Positions 51,067 through 59,489 of a DNA stretch of 64,000 nucleotides are shown here, one piece after another. Under the pieces are notes generated by a model. It was not told where the DNA came from. It did not search any database and worked only from the letters and a program-made list of their open reading frames with translations. Position numbers and translations under genes: made by a program. Source of the stretch: JACVRW01 sp963811055 (GTDB taxonomy: Bacteria > Actinomycetota > Thermoleophilia > Solirubrobacterales > Thermoleophilaceae); the NCBI GenBank assembly GCA_963811055.1, contig CAWEPQ010000001.1:62001-126000 (forward strand). The letters run 5' to 3'. Position 1 is the stretch's first letter; each line of letters opens with the position of its first letter.

Positions 51067-52281
51067 GTGTCCCGGGGCCGCCGCCTGCTGATCGCCCTGC
51101 TCGTGACCGTGGCCGCCGGCGCTGCCGTGGTCGGGGCTGTGCTCGGCGCGGGCCAGGACGACACCTCTGAACCGGCCAGCCCCAAGCCGGCGGGCCGGTC
51201 GCTTCTGGCGGGAATCGTGCCCCGGCCCTCCAAGCGCGAGCGCGACGCCGAGCCGCCCCCCGTCCCGCGCAGCGCCTCCGACGCGGTCCGCTCGCTCTCG
51301 CTCGAGCGCAAGGTGGCCCAGCTCTTTCTCGTGGGGTTCGAGGGCACCGATCTGAACGCGGAGATCTTCCAGCGCCTGCGCCGGCTCGACCTGGGCGGGA
51401 TCGTGATCGGAGCGCAGAACTACACCAGCTCCGACCTGCTCGGCCAGCTCGCCGGCGAGACGCGGGTGATCGCCGACGAGGAGGGCCACGTACGGCCCTT
51501 CGCCATGGTGAGCCAGCCCGGCGGCGAGCTCAACTCGTTCCCCGACCTGCCGCCGCCCACTGCGCCCGCGGACCTGGAGTCGGCGGATGCGGCCGGCGCC
51601 GAGGCGGGCGAGTCCGCCGGCGCACTCGCGGCGCTGGGCGTGACCGGGGTGATCGGTCCCGCCCTGGACGTGAGCCCGGAGGGCGGCTCCGCTCTCGGGG
51701 CGCTCGCGTACTCGGACAACCCGGCGGAGGTGGCGGCGTTCGCGGACGCGGAGCTGGCCGCCTACGGCGAGGCCGGGCTGTTCACCGCCGTGGGGCATTT
51801 CCCCGGTCTCGGCTCGGCCGACCAGTCCACCGACGACGGCCCCGCCAGCGTGGGCCTGGGCCTGCCCGAGCTGCGCGAACGCGACCTGCTCCCGTTCCGG
51901 GCGGCCATCGAGGACGGAGCGCCTGCCTTCGTCCTCAGCCACGCGCTCTATCCGATGAACGACTTCACCGCGCCGGGATCGCTCTCGAGCGAGGTGGCCA
52001 CCGACCTCCTGCGCGACGAGCTCGGCTACCAGGGTGTGGCGATCACCGACGACCTGGCCGCGCCCGCGGTGGAGATCGCCGCCTCGGTACCCGACGCGGC
52101 GGTGGAGGCACTCCGGGCGGGCGCCGACATGCTGATGATCTCCGGGCCCGCGGAGGACCAGGAGGCCGCCTACGACGCCGTTCTGGCGGCGGTCACACGC
52201 GGGCGGATCTCGCGCTCACGGCTCGACCAGGCGGTGGGCCGGATCCTGGCGGCCAAGGAGGACTACGGCCTGCTCGGCTAG
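51067..52281 (+). CDS. Glycoside hydrolase family 3-like secreted protein, altered active site
   Basis: The 404-residue product has a signal anchor (about residues 6-28) and the GH3 N-terminal TIM barrel (about 75-400) similar to NagZ beta-N-acetylhexosaminidases: KVAQLFLVGFEG, GGIVIGAQNY, GHFPGLGS (243-250), LSHALYP and GVAITDDL (Asp328 is the expected nucleophile). In NagZ the loop reads KHFPGHGDTxxDSH and carries the catalytic His-Asp pair; here it is GHFPGLGSADQSTDD, so the Lys and both His are missing. It may be a weak hydrolase or a binding protein. Its stop codon shares CTAG with the opposite-strand stop. Confidence 0.85.
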   Translation: MSRGRRLLIALLVTVAAGAAVVGAVLGAGQDDTSEPASPKPAGRSLLAGIVPRPSKRERDAEPPPVPRSASDAVRSLSLERKVAQLFLVGFEGTDLNAEIFQRLRRLDLGGIVIGAQNYTSSDLLGQLAGETRVIADEEGHVRPFAMVSQPGGELNSFPDLPPPTAPADLESADAAGAEAGESAGALAALGVTGVIGPALDVSPEGGSALGALAYSDNPAEVAAFADAELAAYGEAGLFTAVGHFPGLGSADQSTDDGPASVGLGLPELRERDLLPFRAAIEDGAPAFVLSHALYPMNDFTAPGSLSSEVATDLLRDELGYQGVAITDDLAAPAVEIAASVPDAAVEALRAGADMLMISGPAEDQEAAYDAVLAAVTRGRISRSRLDQAVGRILAAKEDYGLLG

Positions 52282-54293
52282 AGCGCCACGAGCTCCACGC
52301 GGTTGTCGTTGAAGATCGGCGCATGGCCCTGCTCGGTGAGCCGCTGCGAGGTGGTGGCCTGGCCGCTGCGGCCGCCCTCGTAGTCGCGGTTCCACCATCC
52401 CATCGGCGCCACCAGCACGCCGGGACGGGCGTCGTCCGACACCCGCGCCGCGCAGGTGAAGTCGCCGCGGTCGTTGTACACCCGCACGCGGGTTCCGTCC
52501 GCGATGCCGCGCTCGAGGGCATCGTCGGGGTGCACGCACACCGTCGGCTCCGGCTGCGCCGAGTGCTGGCGGCCCTGGTTGGCGAAGGTGGAGTTGAGGA
52601 AGAGGTGCGTCTTCGGTGTGACGAGGGCCAGCGGGAAGCGCTCCGCCAGCGCCGCGTCGGCCACCTCGAGCGGCGGCTCGTAGCGGCCGTGGAGGGTGGC
52701 GCGCCCGTCGGCCGTGCCGAACCCGCCCTCCGCGTGCGGCGTGCTGCCCTGACCCAGGTCGATCTTGAGCCATCCGCGCTCGCGCAGCTCCACCACGCGA
52801 TCGGCCACCGCCGGCGAGCCGCTGAGCATCGTCTCGATCATCTCCTCGTCGCTCTCGCGGAAGGCGGGCGCGTCCAGGCCCAGGCGGGCGGCCAGCAGCC
52901 GGAACGCCTCCGTGTTGGGCTTGGCCTCCCCCACCGGCTCCACCGCCGCCTCGTTCCAGGTCACGTAGTGGTGGCCCCAGGAGAACACCACGTCCGTGTG
53001 CTCGAGCTGCGTGGTGGCGGGAAGCACCACGTCGGCGTGGATGGCCGTGTCGGTCATGAACTGCTCGAGCACGACGGTGAACAGGTCCTCGCGCATGAGG
53101 CCCTCGAGCACGCGCTCCTGGTCCGGGGCGATCGACGCCGGGTTCGAGTTCCAGCACACCAGCGCCTTGACGGGCGGGTCGAGCGAGGTATCGGTGAGGG
53201 CATCGCCCAGCTGGGACATGTTGATGGTCCTGACCGGGTGCGGGAGCAGCTCGTGGCCCTCCAGCGGGTACGAGCTCACGGCCGCCGCGGTGGCCATCGG
53301 GATGTAGGAGCAGCCCCCACCGCGCTCGCGCCAGGCGCCCGTGAGCACAGGCAGCGATGCGATCGTGGAGTAGGCGGCCGGAGCGCCGAGATGGCGCTGG
53401 GCGCCGACCCCGAGGCGCAGCAGCGCCGGGCTGGTGGTGGCGAAGTCACGGCCCGTGCGCGCGATCGTGTCGGCATCCACGCCGCAGATCTCCGCGCAGC
53501 GCTCGACGGGGTGGTCGGCGAGGACCTCGAGCAGCTCGTCGTACCCATTCGAGTGTGCGCGGCACCAGTCCTCGTCCTGGAGGCCGGCGTCCACCACCGC
53601 GCGCATCATCCCGATCGCCAGCGCGGCGTCGGTACCGGGGATCGGGCGCAGGTGCTCGTCGGCCACCCGCGCGGTGCGGCTGCGGAACGGGTCCACCACC
53701 ACCAGCCGGGCCCCGGCGCGGCGGGCCTCGAGCAGCTTGCGCCACAGGTGGGGTGCCGTGGACATCGGATTCCAGCCCCAGATCAGTAGATGGCGCGCGT
53801 GGTGCCACTCGTCGGGGTCCACCTCGGGCGAGATGCCGTGTGTGCCCGCCGCGCCCACCATGCCGGCCGTGGCGCAGATCGTGCGCTCGAGCGAGGTGGC
53901 CCCGAGCGCGTGCATCACGCGGGCGCTCATGGTGTTGCCCTGGATCAGGCCCTGCGTGCCGGCGTAGCTGTAGGGCAGGATCGCCTCGCCGCCGTGGTCG
54001 TCACGCACACGGGTGAGCTCGTGCGCCACGCGGTCGAGCGCCTCGTCCCACGAGACCTGGCGGAAACGGCCCTCGCCCTTCGCGCCGTCGCGCACAAGAG
54101 GGTGCAGCAGCCGGTCGCCGGCGTACACGCGGTCGAGGTAGTTCGACACCTTGCCGCATAGGAATCCGGCCGTGATGGGGTGCTCTGGATCTCCGTCCAC
54201 CTGCACCGCCCGGCCGTCCTCGACGGTCACGAGCATCGCGCAGGTGTCGGGACAGTCGTGCGGGCACGCTGCGTGGACCACGCGAGAAGCCAT
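52278..54293 (-). CDS. Molybdopterin oxidoreductase, formate dehydrogenase-like
   Basis: The 671-residue product is a DMSO reductase-family molybdoenzyme. The N-terminal Fe-S loop is CPHDCPDTC with a Cys about 27 residues later (GFLCGKVSNYLDRV), and further motifs are SYAGTQGLIQGN, WGWNPMSTAPHLW, VVVDPFRSRTARVADEHLRP, CWNSNPASIAPDQERVL and the C-terminal molybdopterin dinucleotide-binding domain (about residues 545-660). It lacks the extra subunit-binding regions of multisubunit enzymes. ATG 54293 is chosen (54302 is possible). The electron partner and substrate are unknown. Confidence 0.87.
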   Translation of the reverse strand: MASRVVHAACPHDCPDTCAMLVTVEDGRAVQVDGDPEHPITAGFLCGKVSNYLDRVYAGDRLLHPLVRDGAKGEGRFRQVSWDEALDRVAHELTRVRDDHGGEAILPYSYAGTQGLIQGNTMSARVMHALGATSLERTICATAGMVGAAGTHGISPEVDPDEWHHARHLLIWGWNPMSTAPHLWRKLLEARRAGARLVVVDPFRSRTARVADEHLRPIPGTDAALAIGMMRAVVDAGLQDEDWCRAHSNGYDELLEVLADHPVERCAEICGVDADTIARTGRDFATTSPALLRLGVGAQRHLGAPAAYSTIASLPVLTGAWRERGGGCSYIPMATAAAVSSYPLEGHELLPHPVRTINMSQLGDALTDTSLDPPVKALVCWNSNPASIAPDQERVLEGLMREDLFTVVLEQFMTDTAIHADVVLPATTQLEHTDVVFSWGHHYVTWNEAAVEPVGEAKPNTEAFRLLAARLGLDAPAFRESDEEMIETMLSGSPAVADRVVELRERGWLKIDLGQGSTPHAEGGFGTADGRATLHGRYEPPLEVADAALAERFPLALVTPKTHLFLNSTFANQGRQHSAQPEPTVCVHPDDALERGIADGTRVRVYNDRGDFTCAARVSDDARPGVLVAPMGWWNRDYEGGRSGQATTSQRLTEQGHAPIFNDNRVELVAL

Positions 54294-54334
54294 GGGCTGC
54301 ATAGTCCCGCGCCCCGCCGGCCGGCGCAAGGGGC

Positions 54335-55096
54335 CTAGCCGGCGCCCACGTGTTCGAGCGCGTCTGGATGGGCGCTCAGGTAGTCCGCCAGCGAGGCCGG
54401 GGCGTGGCCAGCCAGGCGCTCCACCTCGCTAGTCACCAGCTCCACCTCACCCGCTGCGATCCCGGAGTAGGAGCTCACCCACGCCTCCACCTCCCAGTCG
54501 GGCGCTCCGTAGTGCGCTCGCGACGCGTACGCCTCCTCGAGCGTCTCGTTGCGGAAGACGATCGACTTGCCCGATGCGCGGCTCATCTCCTCCGCGGCTT
54601 CCTCGAGGGTGAAGGCCAGCCGTCGCCCGCCGGGCCCGCGATCACGCCCTCGGCAGAGGCCATGAACGGGAAGAAGTCGGTGAACAGGCTCATGCGGACG
54701 AACGTGAACGGCAGGCCGGTGGCCCGTACGGCCTGCTCCGTGGCCCAGTGGTGGCGGCCCAGCGTGAAGACGGCGTCCGGCGCAGCGCCCAGGAACGACA
54801 GATAGACGAGCCGGCCGACACCCGCGGCCGCCGCGGCGTTCGCCGCGGTGACGTGCTGCTCGATGCGGTCGGCGGACTCGGAGGCGGGAATCAGGGAAGA
54901 CCGTGTCCGCGCCCTCGAACGCGGCGCGCATCTCGTCGGCGTGGCCGTACCGGGAAGCCTGCCGCACCTCGGCTCCCGGGATGCCGGGCGCGCGGGCCGG
55001 ATCGCGCACGACCATCCGCAGCTCCTCGCCGCGGCCGGCCAGAAGGTGCGACACACCGCTGCCCACGCCGCCGCTGGCGCCGGTGACCGCGATCAC
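54335..55096 (-). pseudogene. NmrA/SDR-type NAD(P)-binding protein gene, frameshifted with internal deletion
   Basis: From GTG 55096 the frame gives VIAVTGASGGVGSGVSHLLA and ADTVF, then shifts at about 54893 (an extra C) to LIPASESADRIEQHVTAANA and LVYLSFLGAAPDAVFTLG. At about 54627 it returns to the first frame directly at LAFTLEEAAEEMSRASGKS and runs to SAHPDALEHVGAG. Comparable NmrA-type proteins have about 30-35 residues between GPAGDG and the TLEEAAE helix, so a piece appears to be missing. The gene is therefore either a true pseudogene or an assembly artefact. Start overlaps the recR stop codon (GTGA). Confidence 0.75.
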
Positions 55097-55692
55097 AGCG
55101 CCAGACGGCCCCGGAACGCTCTGCCCAGCGTGATCTCGTCGGCGTACTCCAGGTCGGAGCCCACGGGCAGGCCGCTCGCGAGCCGGGTGACCGCCACCTC
55201 GGGCGCGCGTTCGCGCAGCGAGTCCGCGAGGTAGAGCGCCGTGGCCTCGCCCGTGGTCGTGGCGTTGGTGGCGATCACGACCTCGCGCACACCGTTGCCC
55301 GAGGCGCGGTCGAGCAGCTCGGTGATGTGGAGGTGCTCGGGGTCCACGCCGTCGATCGGGGAGAGCGCTCCACCGAGCACGTGGTAGCGGCCGTGGAACT
55401 CGCCCGAGCGCTCGAGCGGAATCACGTCGCTCGGCTGCTCGACCACACAGATCGTGGTCGGCTCGCGGCGCTCGTCCTGGCAGATCCGGCAGGTGGCCTC
55501 GGTGGCGAGGTTGAAGCAGATCTCACACTGGCCCACCGTCTCCTTGACCTCGCGGATGGCGTCGGCCAGCGCCAGCGCCTCCTCGTCGGACACGCTCAGG
55601 ATGTGGAACGCCAGTCGCTGAGCCGTGCGCTGGCCGATGCTCGGCAGGCGGGCGAGCTCGGCGATCAGCCGGTTGACCGGCGCCGCGAACAA
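55093..55692 (-). CDS. recR: Recombination mediator RecR
   Basis: RecR works with RecO and RecF to load RecA at gaps. The 199-residue product has an HhH region (LARLPSIGQRTAQRLAFHIL), a four-Cys zinc finger (CEICFNLATEATCRIC), a Toprim domain (TTICVVEQPSDVIPLERSGE, HGRYHVLGGALSPIDGV) and a C-terminal Walker B-like segment (LASGLPVGSDLEYADEITLG). Six bases separate it from the ybaB gene, giving the dnaX-ybaB-recR cluster common in bacteria. Confidence 0.97.
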   Translation of the reverse strand: MFAAPVNRLIAELARLPSIGQRTAQRLAFHILSVSDEEALALADAIREVKETVGQCEICFNLATEATCRICQDERREPTTICVVEQPSDVIPLERSGEFHGRYHVLGGALSPIDGVDPEHLHITELLDRASGNGVREVVIATNATTTGEATALYLADSLRERAPEVAVTRLASGLPVGSDLEYADEITLGRAFRGRLAL

Positions 55693-55698
55693 CTCGTC

Positions 55699-56037
55699 TT
55701 AGAGCCCGGGGAGTCCCAGGTTGCCGAGGTCGCCGGCGAGGCCGCCGGTGGCCGCGCCCATCTTGCTCGCGGCCAGCTCCTGGGCTGAGCGGAAGGCCTC
55801 GTTGACCGCGGCCTGGATCATGTCCTGGAGCAGCTCCACGTCATCCTGGTCCACCGCCTCGGGGTCGATAATGAGCTCCCGCAGCTCGAGCGAGCCGGAG
55901 ACCTTGACGGTGACCATCCCACCGCCGGCGCTGGCCTCCACGACCTCGCTCTTCAGCTGCTGCTCGGCCTTGGCCATCTCGGCCTGCATCTGCTGAACCT
56001 GCTTCATCATCTGTCCCAGATTGGGCTGTCCCGGCAT
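55699..56037 (-). CDS. YbaB/EbfC-family nucleoid-associated protein
   Basis: The 112-residue product has NLGQMMKQVQQMQAEMAKAE and VEASAGGGMVTVKVSGSLEL, then IDPEAVDQDDVELLQDMIQA, the complete YbaB/EbfC fold. These small dimers bind DNA and are encoded between dnaX and recR in most bacteria. ATG 56037 is just 2 bases beyond the dnaX stop codon. The Gly-rich C-terminus (ATGGLAGDLGNLGLPGL) is normal for the family. Confidence 0.95.
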   Translation of the reverse strand: MPGQPNLGQMMKQVQQMQAEMAKAEQQLKSEVVEASAGGGMVTVKVSGSLELRELIIDPEAVDQDDVELLQDMIQAAVNEAFRSAQELAASKMGAATGGLAGDLGNLGLPGL

Positions 56038-56039
56038 GG

Positions 56040-57695
56040 CTACTCCTCGTCCTCGAAGACCTCTTCGGCGGCGAACTCCGCACGGAGCCGCTCGATCAGC
56101 TCTGCCTCGTCGAGAGTAGTCGGCTCGGCCTGCGGACCGCCGTCGCGGAGCTCGTAGACCACGGCCATGGCGCTGCCCGTGAGCCCGCGCACGGCCTGTT
56201 GCACGAGGTCCGTGTTGGCCTCCGCCTTCTTCTTCACGAACGCCGCGTCCGCGGGGAAGGCCACCGTCAGGCGATCGCCCTCGAGGCTCACCGGGCGGGC
56301 GGCGCCGAGCGCGGCCCCCAGCATCCCGTTCTCCTCGGCCACCGCCTGGCCGACCGCCGGCCAGAGAGCGAGCACCTGCTCCAGCTCGACCGCGGTGACC
56401 GGCTCGGCCGCCTCCTCCACCGCCACGGCGGTCGCGGCCTGGCCGCCCGCCACGCGCGATGCGCCGGTGGCCCGCGGCGCACCGCCGCCGCTCGGCGGAG
56501 CCGGCGGCTCCGGTTTGGGCGCCGCCGGCGTTGGCGCAGGGCGCTCCGGCGCGGCGCCCAGCGCCGACTCGAGCTGCTCGATGCGGTGCATGAGCGCCTG
56601 TAGCGAGAGGTCCGCGCTCGGCTGGGTGGCCTTGAGCAGCGCCATCTCCAGCTGGATCCGCGGCTCGGAGCCGTCCTTCACGGCCGCTATCGCCGCGGCG
56701 AGGAAGTCGATGGCGCGCAGCAGCTCGCCCTGCGACACGCGCTCGGCCTGCGACGCGAGCCGCTCCGTGTGGTCCGCCGTGACCGAGAACGAGTCGGGCA
56801 CCTCGCCGAGCGTCTGAACCACGAACAGGTGGCGCAGGTGCGCCGAGAGGTCGCGCATGAACTGGGTGATGTCGCGGCCGGAGTCCGACAGTGCCTTGAC
56901 CGTGAGGAGAGCCTTCTTGGGATCGTGGTCCGCCAGCGACTCGGCGGCGTCGAGCACGAGCTCCGCGTCGGCCACGCCGAGGATGTCCATCACGTCCTCG
57001 AGCTTGACCTCGGCGCCCCCGTAGGTCACCAGCTGCTCGAGCGTGCCGAGCGCGTCGCGGAAGCTGCCGGTGGCGGCCCGCGCCAGCATGCCCACGGCGG
57101 CGGGGGGCAGCTCGATCTCCTCCTCTGCCGCCACGCGATCCAGCACGCCGGCGATCTGCTCCAGGGAAGGGCGGCGGAAGTCGAAGCGGTGGCAGCGGTC
57201 CACGATCGTGGCCGGCACCTTGTGGGCCTCTGTCGTGGCGAGCACGAACACCACGTGGGAGGGCGGCTCCTCCAGGGTCTTGAGGAAGGCGTTCCAGGCG
57301 GCCGCCGAGAGCATGTGCGCCTCGTCCAGGATGTAAATGCGCTTGCCGCCCTGCATCGGGGCGAGCGCCACGTTCTCGCGCAGCTCGCGGATGTCGTCCA
57401 CCGAGTTGTTCGAGGCGGCGTCCATCTCCACCACGTCGAGCGAGGTGCCTCCGAGGATCGCCTTGGCCGTGGGGGTGGCGGGGTCGAAATCGGCCGACGG
57501 CCCGCCGTCGGCGTTGAGAGCGCAGGCCAGCAGCTTGGCCATCGACGTCTTGCCGGTACCCCGCGAGCCCACGAACAGGTAGGCGTGGTGCACCTTGTCG
57601 AGCTCGATGGCGTTCCGCAGCGTGCGGACGATGTGCTCTTGGCCGACCACCTGCTGGAAGGTGCGGGGGCGGTGGCGGCGGTAGAGGGAGAGCAT
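56040..57695 (-). CDS. dnaX: DNA polymerase III subunit gamma/tau, zinc module degenerate
   Basis: DnaX is the clamp-loader ATPase. The 551-residue product has RPRTFQQVVGQEHIVRTLRN, Walker A VGSRGTGKTSMAKLLA (about residues 42-57), VEMDAASNNSVDDIRELREN, Walker B YILDEAHMLS and sensor 1 VFVLATTEAHKVP, then the tau-like Ala/Pro linker and a C-terminal domain. The family normally has a four-Cys zinc motif soon after Walker A; here the segment reads NADGGPSADFDPATPTAKAI with no Cys except one in ACAL. The protein therefore probably lacks the zinc. No A-rich slippage site for gamma synthesis is seen. The -10 box TAGCAT lies 11 bases upstream of ATG 57695. Confidence 0.95.
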   Translation of the reverse strand: MLSLYRRHRPRTFQQVVGQEHIVRTLRNAIELDKVHHAYLFVGSRGTGKTSMAKLLACALNADGGPSADFDPATPTAKAILGGTSLDVVEMDAASNNSVDDIRELRENVALAPMQGGKRIYILDEAHMLSAAAWNAFLKTLEEPPSHVVFVLATTEAHKVPATIVDRCHRFDFRRPSLEQIAGVLDRVAAEEEIELPPAAVGMLARAATGSFRDALGTLEQLVTYGGAEVKLEDVMDILGVADAELVLDAAESLADHDPKKALLTVKALSDSGRDITQFMRDLSAHLRHLFVVQTLGEVPDSFSVTADHTERLASQAERVSQGELLRAIDFLAAAIAAVKDGSEPRIQLEMALLKATQPSADLSLQALMHRIEQLESALGAAPERPAPTPAAPKPEPPAPPSGGGAPRATGASRVAGGQAATAVAVEEAAEPVTAVELEQVLALWPAVGQAVAEENGMLGAALGAARPVSLEGDRLTVAFPADAAFVKKKAEANTDLVQQAVRGLTGSAMAVVYELRDGGPQAEPTTLDEAELIERLRAEFAAEEVFEDEE

Positions 57696-57744
57696 CGGGG
57701 CGTCCCATGCTAGCCGGGGAGCGGACGGCGCTATCGGTACCCCC

Positions 57745-57774
57745 TTGTGGGGTGCCCGACCCCCCGGTTAGGCT
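57745..57774 (+). promoter_or_regulatory. Promoter of the first PhoD gene
   Basis: TTGTGG (57745-57750), an 18-base spacer and TAGGCT (57769-57774) are followed 16 bases later by GGAGG, the ribosome site of GTG 57804. The -10 context TAGGCTCGCCCGG is repeated in the promoter of the second PhoD gene. Confidence 0.55.
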
Positions 57775-57803
57775 CGCCCGGGTCCACAACGGAGGGGGTG
57801 GCA

Positions 57804-59393
57804 GTGAACGACGCCAAGGTTTCGCGGCGGCGATTCGTCTCGGGTGCCGGAGGCTTGTCCGCTGCGGTTCTCGTAGCTCCGAACGCGATGGCCTCGCGTG
57901 GCTGGCACGGCCGGCGCGGACCCACACTCCGGGGCGGCAAGTTCGCCGAGGGCGTGCTCTCAGGCGATCCCACGCCTTACGGGATCACGCTGTGGACGCG
58001 GGTCGCGGACGTGGAGCACCACGGCAGCGTCGAGCTCCAGGTGGCCAAGGACCCCGGCTTCAGGCGCATCGTGGCCCGAGAGTTCATCCAGGCCGGCAGC
58101 TGGAGCGGCTACGCGGTCAAGGCACGCGTCGAATGGCTCCGGCCCCACGAGCAGTACTGGTACCGCTTCTCCACCCGCGACGAGACGAGCCCGGTCGGCC
58201 GTTTCCGCACGGCGCTTCCGCCTGACTCCAATCAACCAGTCCGCTTCGCCTTCTTCTCCTGCCAGGACTTCACCTTCGGCTACTACACGGCGCACGCGCT
58301 GCTCGCCCAGGAGGACGTGGACTTCGTACTCAACCTCGGCGACTACATCTATGCCGAGGCCTATCACTCGGCGGGAAGCCCCTCGGGTGGAGTGCGCACC
58401 GACCCGGTGGGCGAGTCCATCTCCCTCGACCAGTACCGGGCCAAGTACGCCGCCTACCGGTCGGACCCCAACCTGCGGCAGGTGCATTCGCAGTTCCCGA
58501 TGATCTCGATCTGGGACGACCACGAGCTCCAGGACGACTACGCCGGCGGTGCCGGGCCGACCGGCGGCCTTGCCCCGGAATTGCGTTACAGCCTCGCGCG
58601 CAAGGACGCGGCCTACCGCGCCTTCTTCGAGTCGATGCCGACCTACGGGTATTCCCGCAAGCGCCCCAACCGCATCTACCAGTCGATGCGCTTCGGGAAG
58701 AACGTCGACCTGATCCTGCTCGACGAACGCCAGTACCGGGCCGACCAGCCGTGCGGCGACGCCTTCCTCGCGCCCGCGTGCGAAGGACTCGAGGATCCGC
58801 GCACGCTCCTCGGAGCGGAGCAGCTCGACTGGGCCAAGCGCCAGCTGTCGTCGAGCCGCGCCAACTGGAAGGTGATCGCCAACGAGGTGATGATCGAGCG
58901 CACCTACTTCCCGGGCGGCGCGATCATCAACTTCGACTCCTGGATGGGCTATCCGCACGAGCGCGGGCAGCTGCTCGGCCACATCAGGGACAAGGGGATC
59001 AAGGACGTCGTTTTCGTCACCGGCGACATCCATACGTTCGTGGCCGGGGACGTCCGCGTGGCCGACACCGATGCCACTCCGGTGGCCACCGAGTTCGTCG
59101 GCGGCTCGATCACCTCACAGGGGCTCGGCGAGGGCGGCGGCGGCGTGCTGCCTGGAGCGGACCCGTTCAATCCGCGCACGCCAACCGGCATCGTGCTGGC
59201 GTTGAAGTCGGTCAATCCCTGGGTCAAGGCCGCTGACTTCGACCGCCACGGCTACGGGCTCGCCGAAGCCACGGAGACCGGCTTCTCGTGCCAGCTCAAG
59301 CGGGTGGCGGGCATCAAGACGCCCACGAGCTCACAGCTGCCCATAGGCGAGTTCGACTACCAGGTCGCGCGCGGGCACCCAAGCATCCTGTAA
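57804..59393 (+). CDS. PhoD-type phosphodiesterase/alkaline phosphatase, copy 1
   Basis: The 529-residue product has a Tat signal (SRRRFVSGAGGLSAAVLVAP with the RRxFV motif), the PhoD N-terminal domain (GVLSGDPTPYGITLWTRV) and the metallophosphatase core with FFSCQDFTFGYYTAHALLAQ, FVLNLGDYIYAE, ISIWDDHELQDDYAGG, VIANEVMIERTYF and FVTGDIHTFVAGD. PhoD enzymes are Ca/Fe-dependent and cleave phosphomonoesters and diesters outside the cell. GTG 57804 is preferred because of the GGAGGGGG ribosome site; GTG 57798 lies too close. About two thirds of the residues are shared with the downstream paralogue. Confidence 0.93.
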   Translation: MNDAKVSRRRFVSGAGGLSAAVLVAPNAMASRGWHGRRGPTLRGGKFAEGVLSGDPTPYGITLWTRVADVEHHGSVELQVAKDPGFRRIVAREFIQAGSWSGYAVKARVEWLRPHEQYWYRFSTRDETSPVGRFRTALPPDSNQPVRFAFFSCQDFTFGYYTAHALLAQEDVDFVLNLGDYIYAEAYHSAGSPSGGVRTDPVGESISLDQYRAKYAAYRSDPNLRQVHSQFPMISIWDDHELQDDYAGGAGPTGGLAPELRYSLARKDAAYRAFFESMPTYGYSRKRPNRIYQSMRFGKNVDLILLDERQYRADQPCGDAFLAPACEGLEDPRTLLGAEQLDWAKRQLSSSRANWKVIANEVMIERTYFPGGAIINFDSWMGYPHERGQLLGHIRDKGIKDVVFVTGDIHTFVAGDVRVADTDATPVATEFVGGSITSQGLGEGGGGVLPGADPFNPRTPTGIVLALKSVNPWVKAADFDRHGYGLAEATETGFSCQLKRVAGIKTPTSSQLPIGEFDYQVARGHPSIL

Positions 59394-59398
59394 AGCGC

Positions 59399-59427
59399 TT
59401 GAGTGTGAACGAGCCCGGCGCTAGGCT
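59399..59427 (+). promoter_or_regulatory. Promoter of the second PhoD gene
   Basis: TTGAGT (59399-59404), a 17-base spacer and TAGGCT (59422-59427) form a sigma70-type promoter. The TAGGCTCGCCCGG string around the -10 is shared with the promoter of copy 1. No PhoB-box direct repeats were recognised. Confidence 0.6.
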
Positions 59428-59489
59428 CGCCCGGCTCGCCCGCCGACCTTCGCCCGAGGGCCAGCGGCCCTAACTATCTGGAGGTGGCA

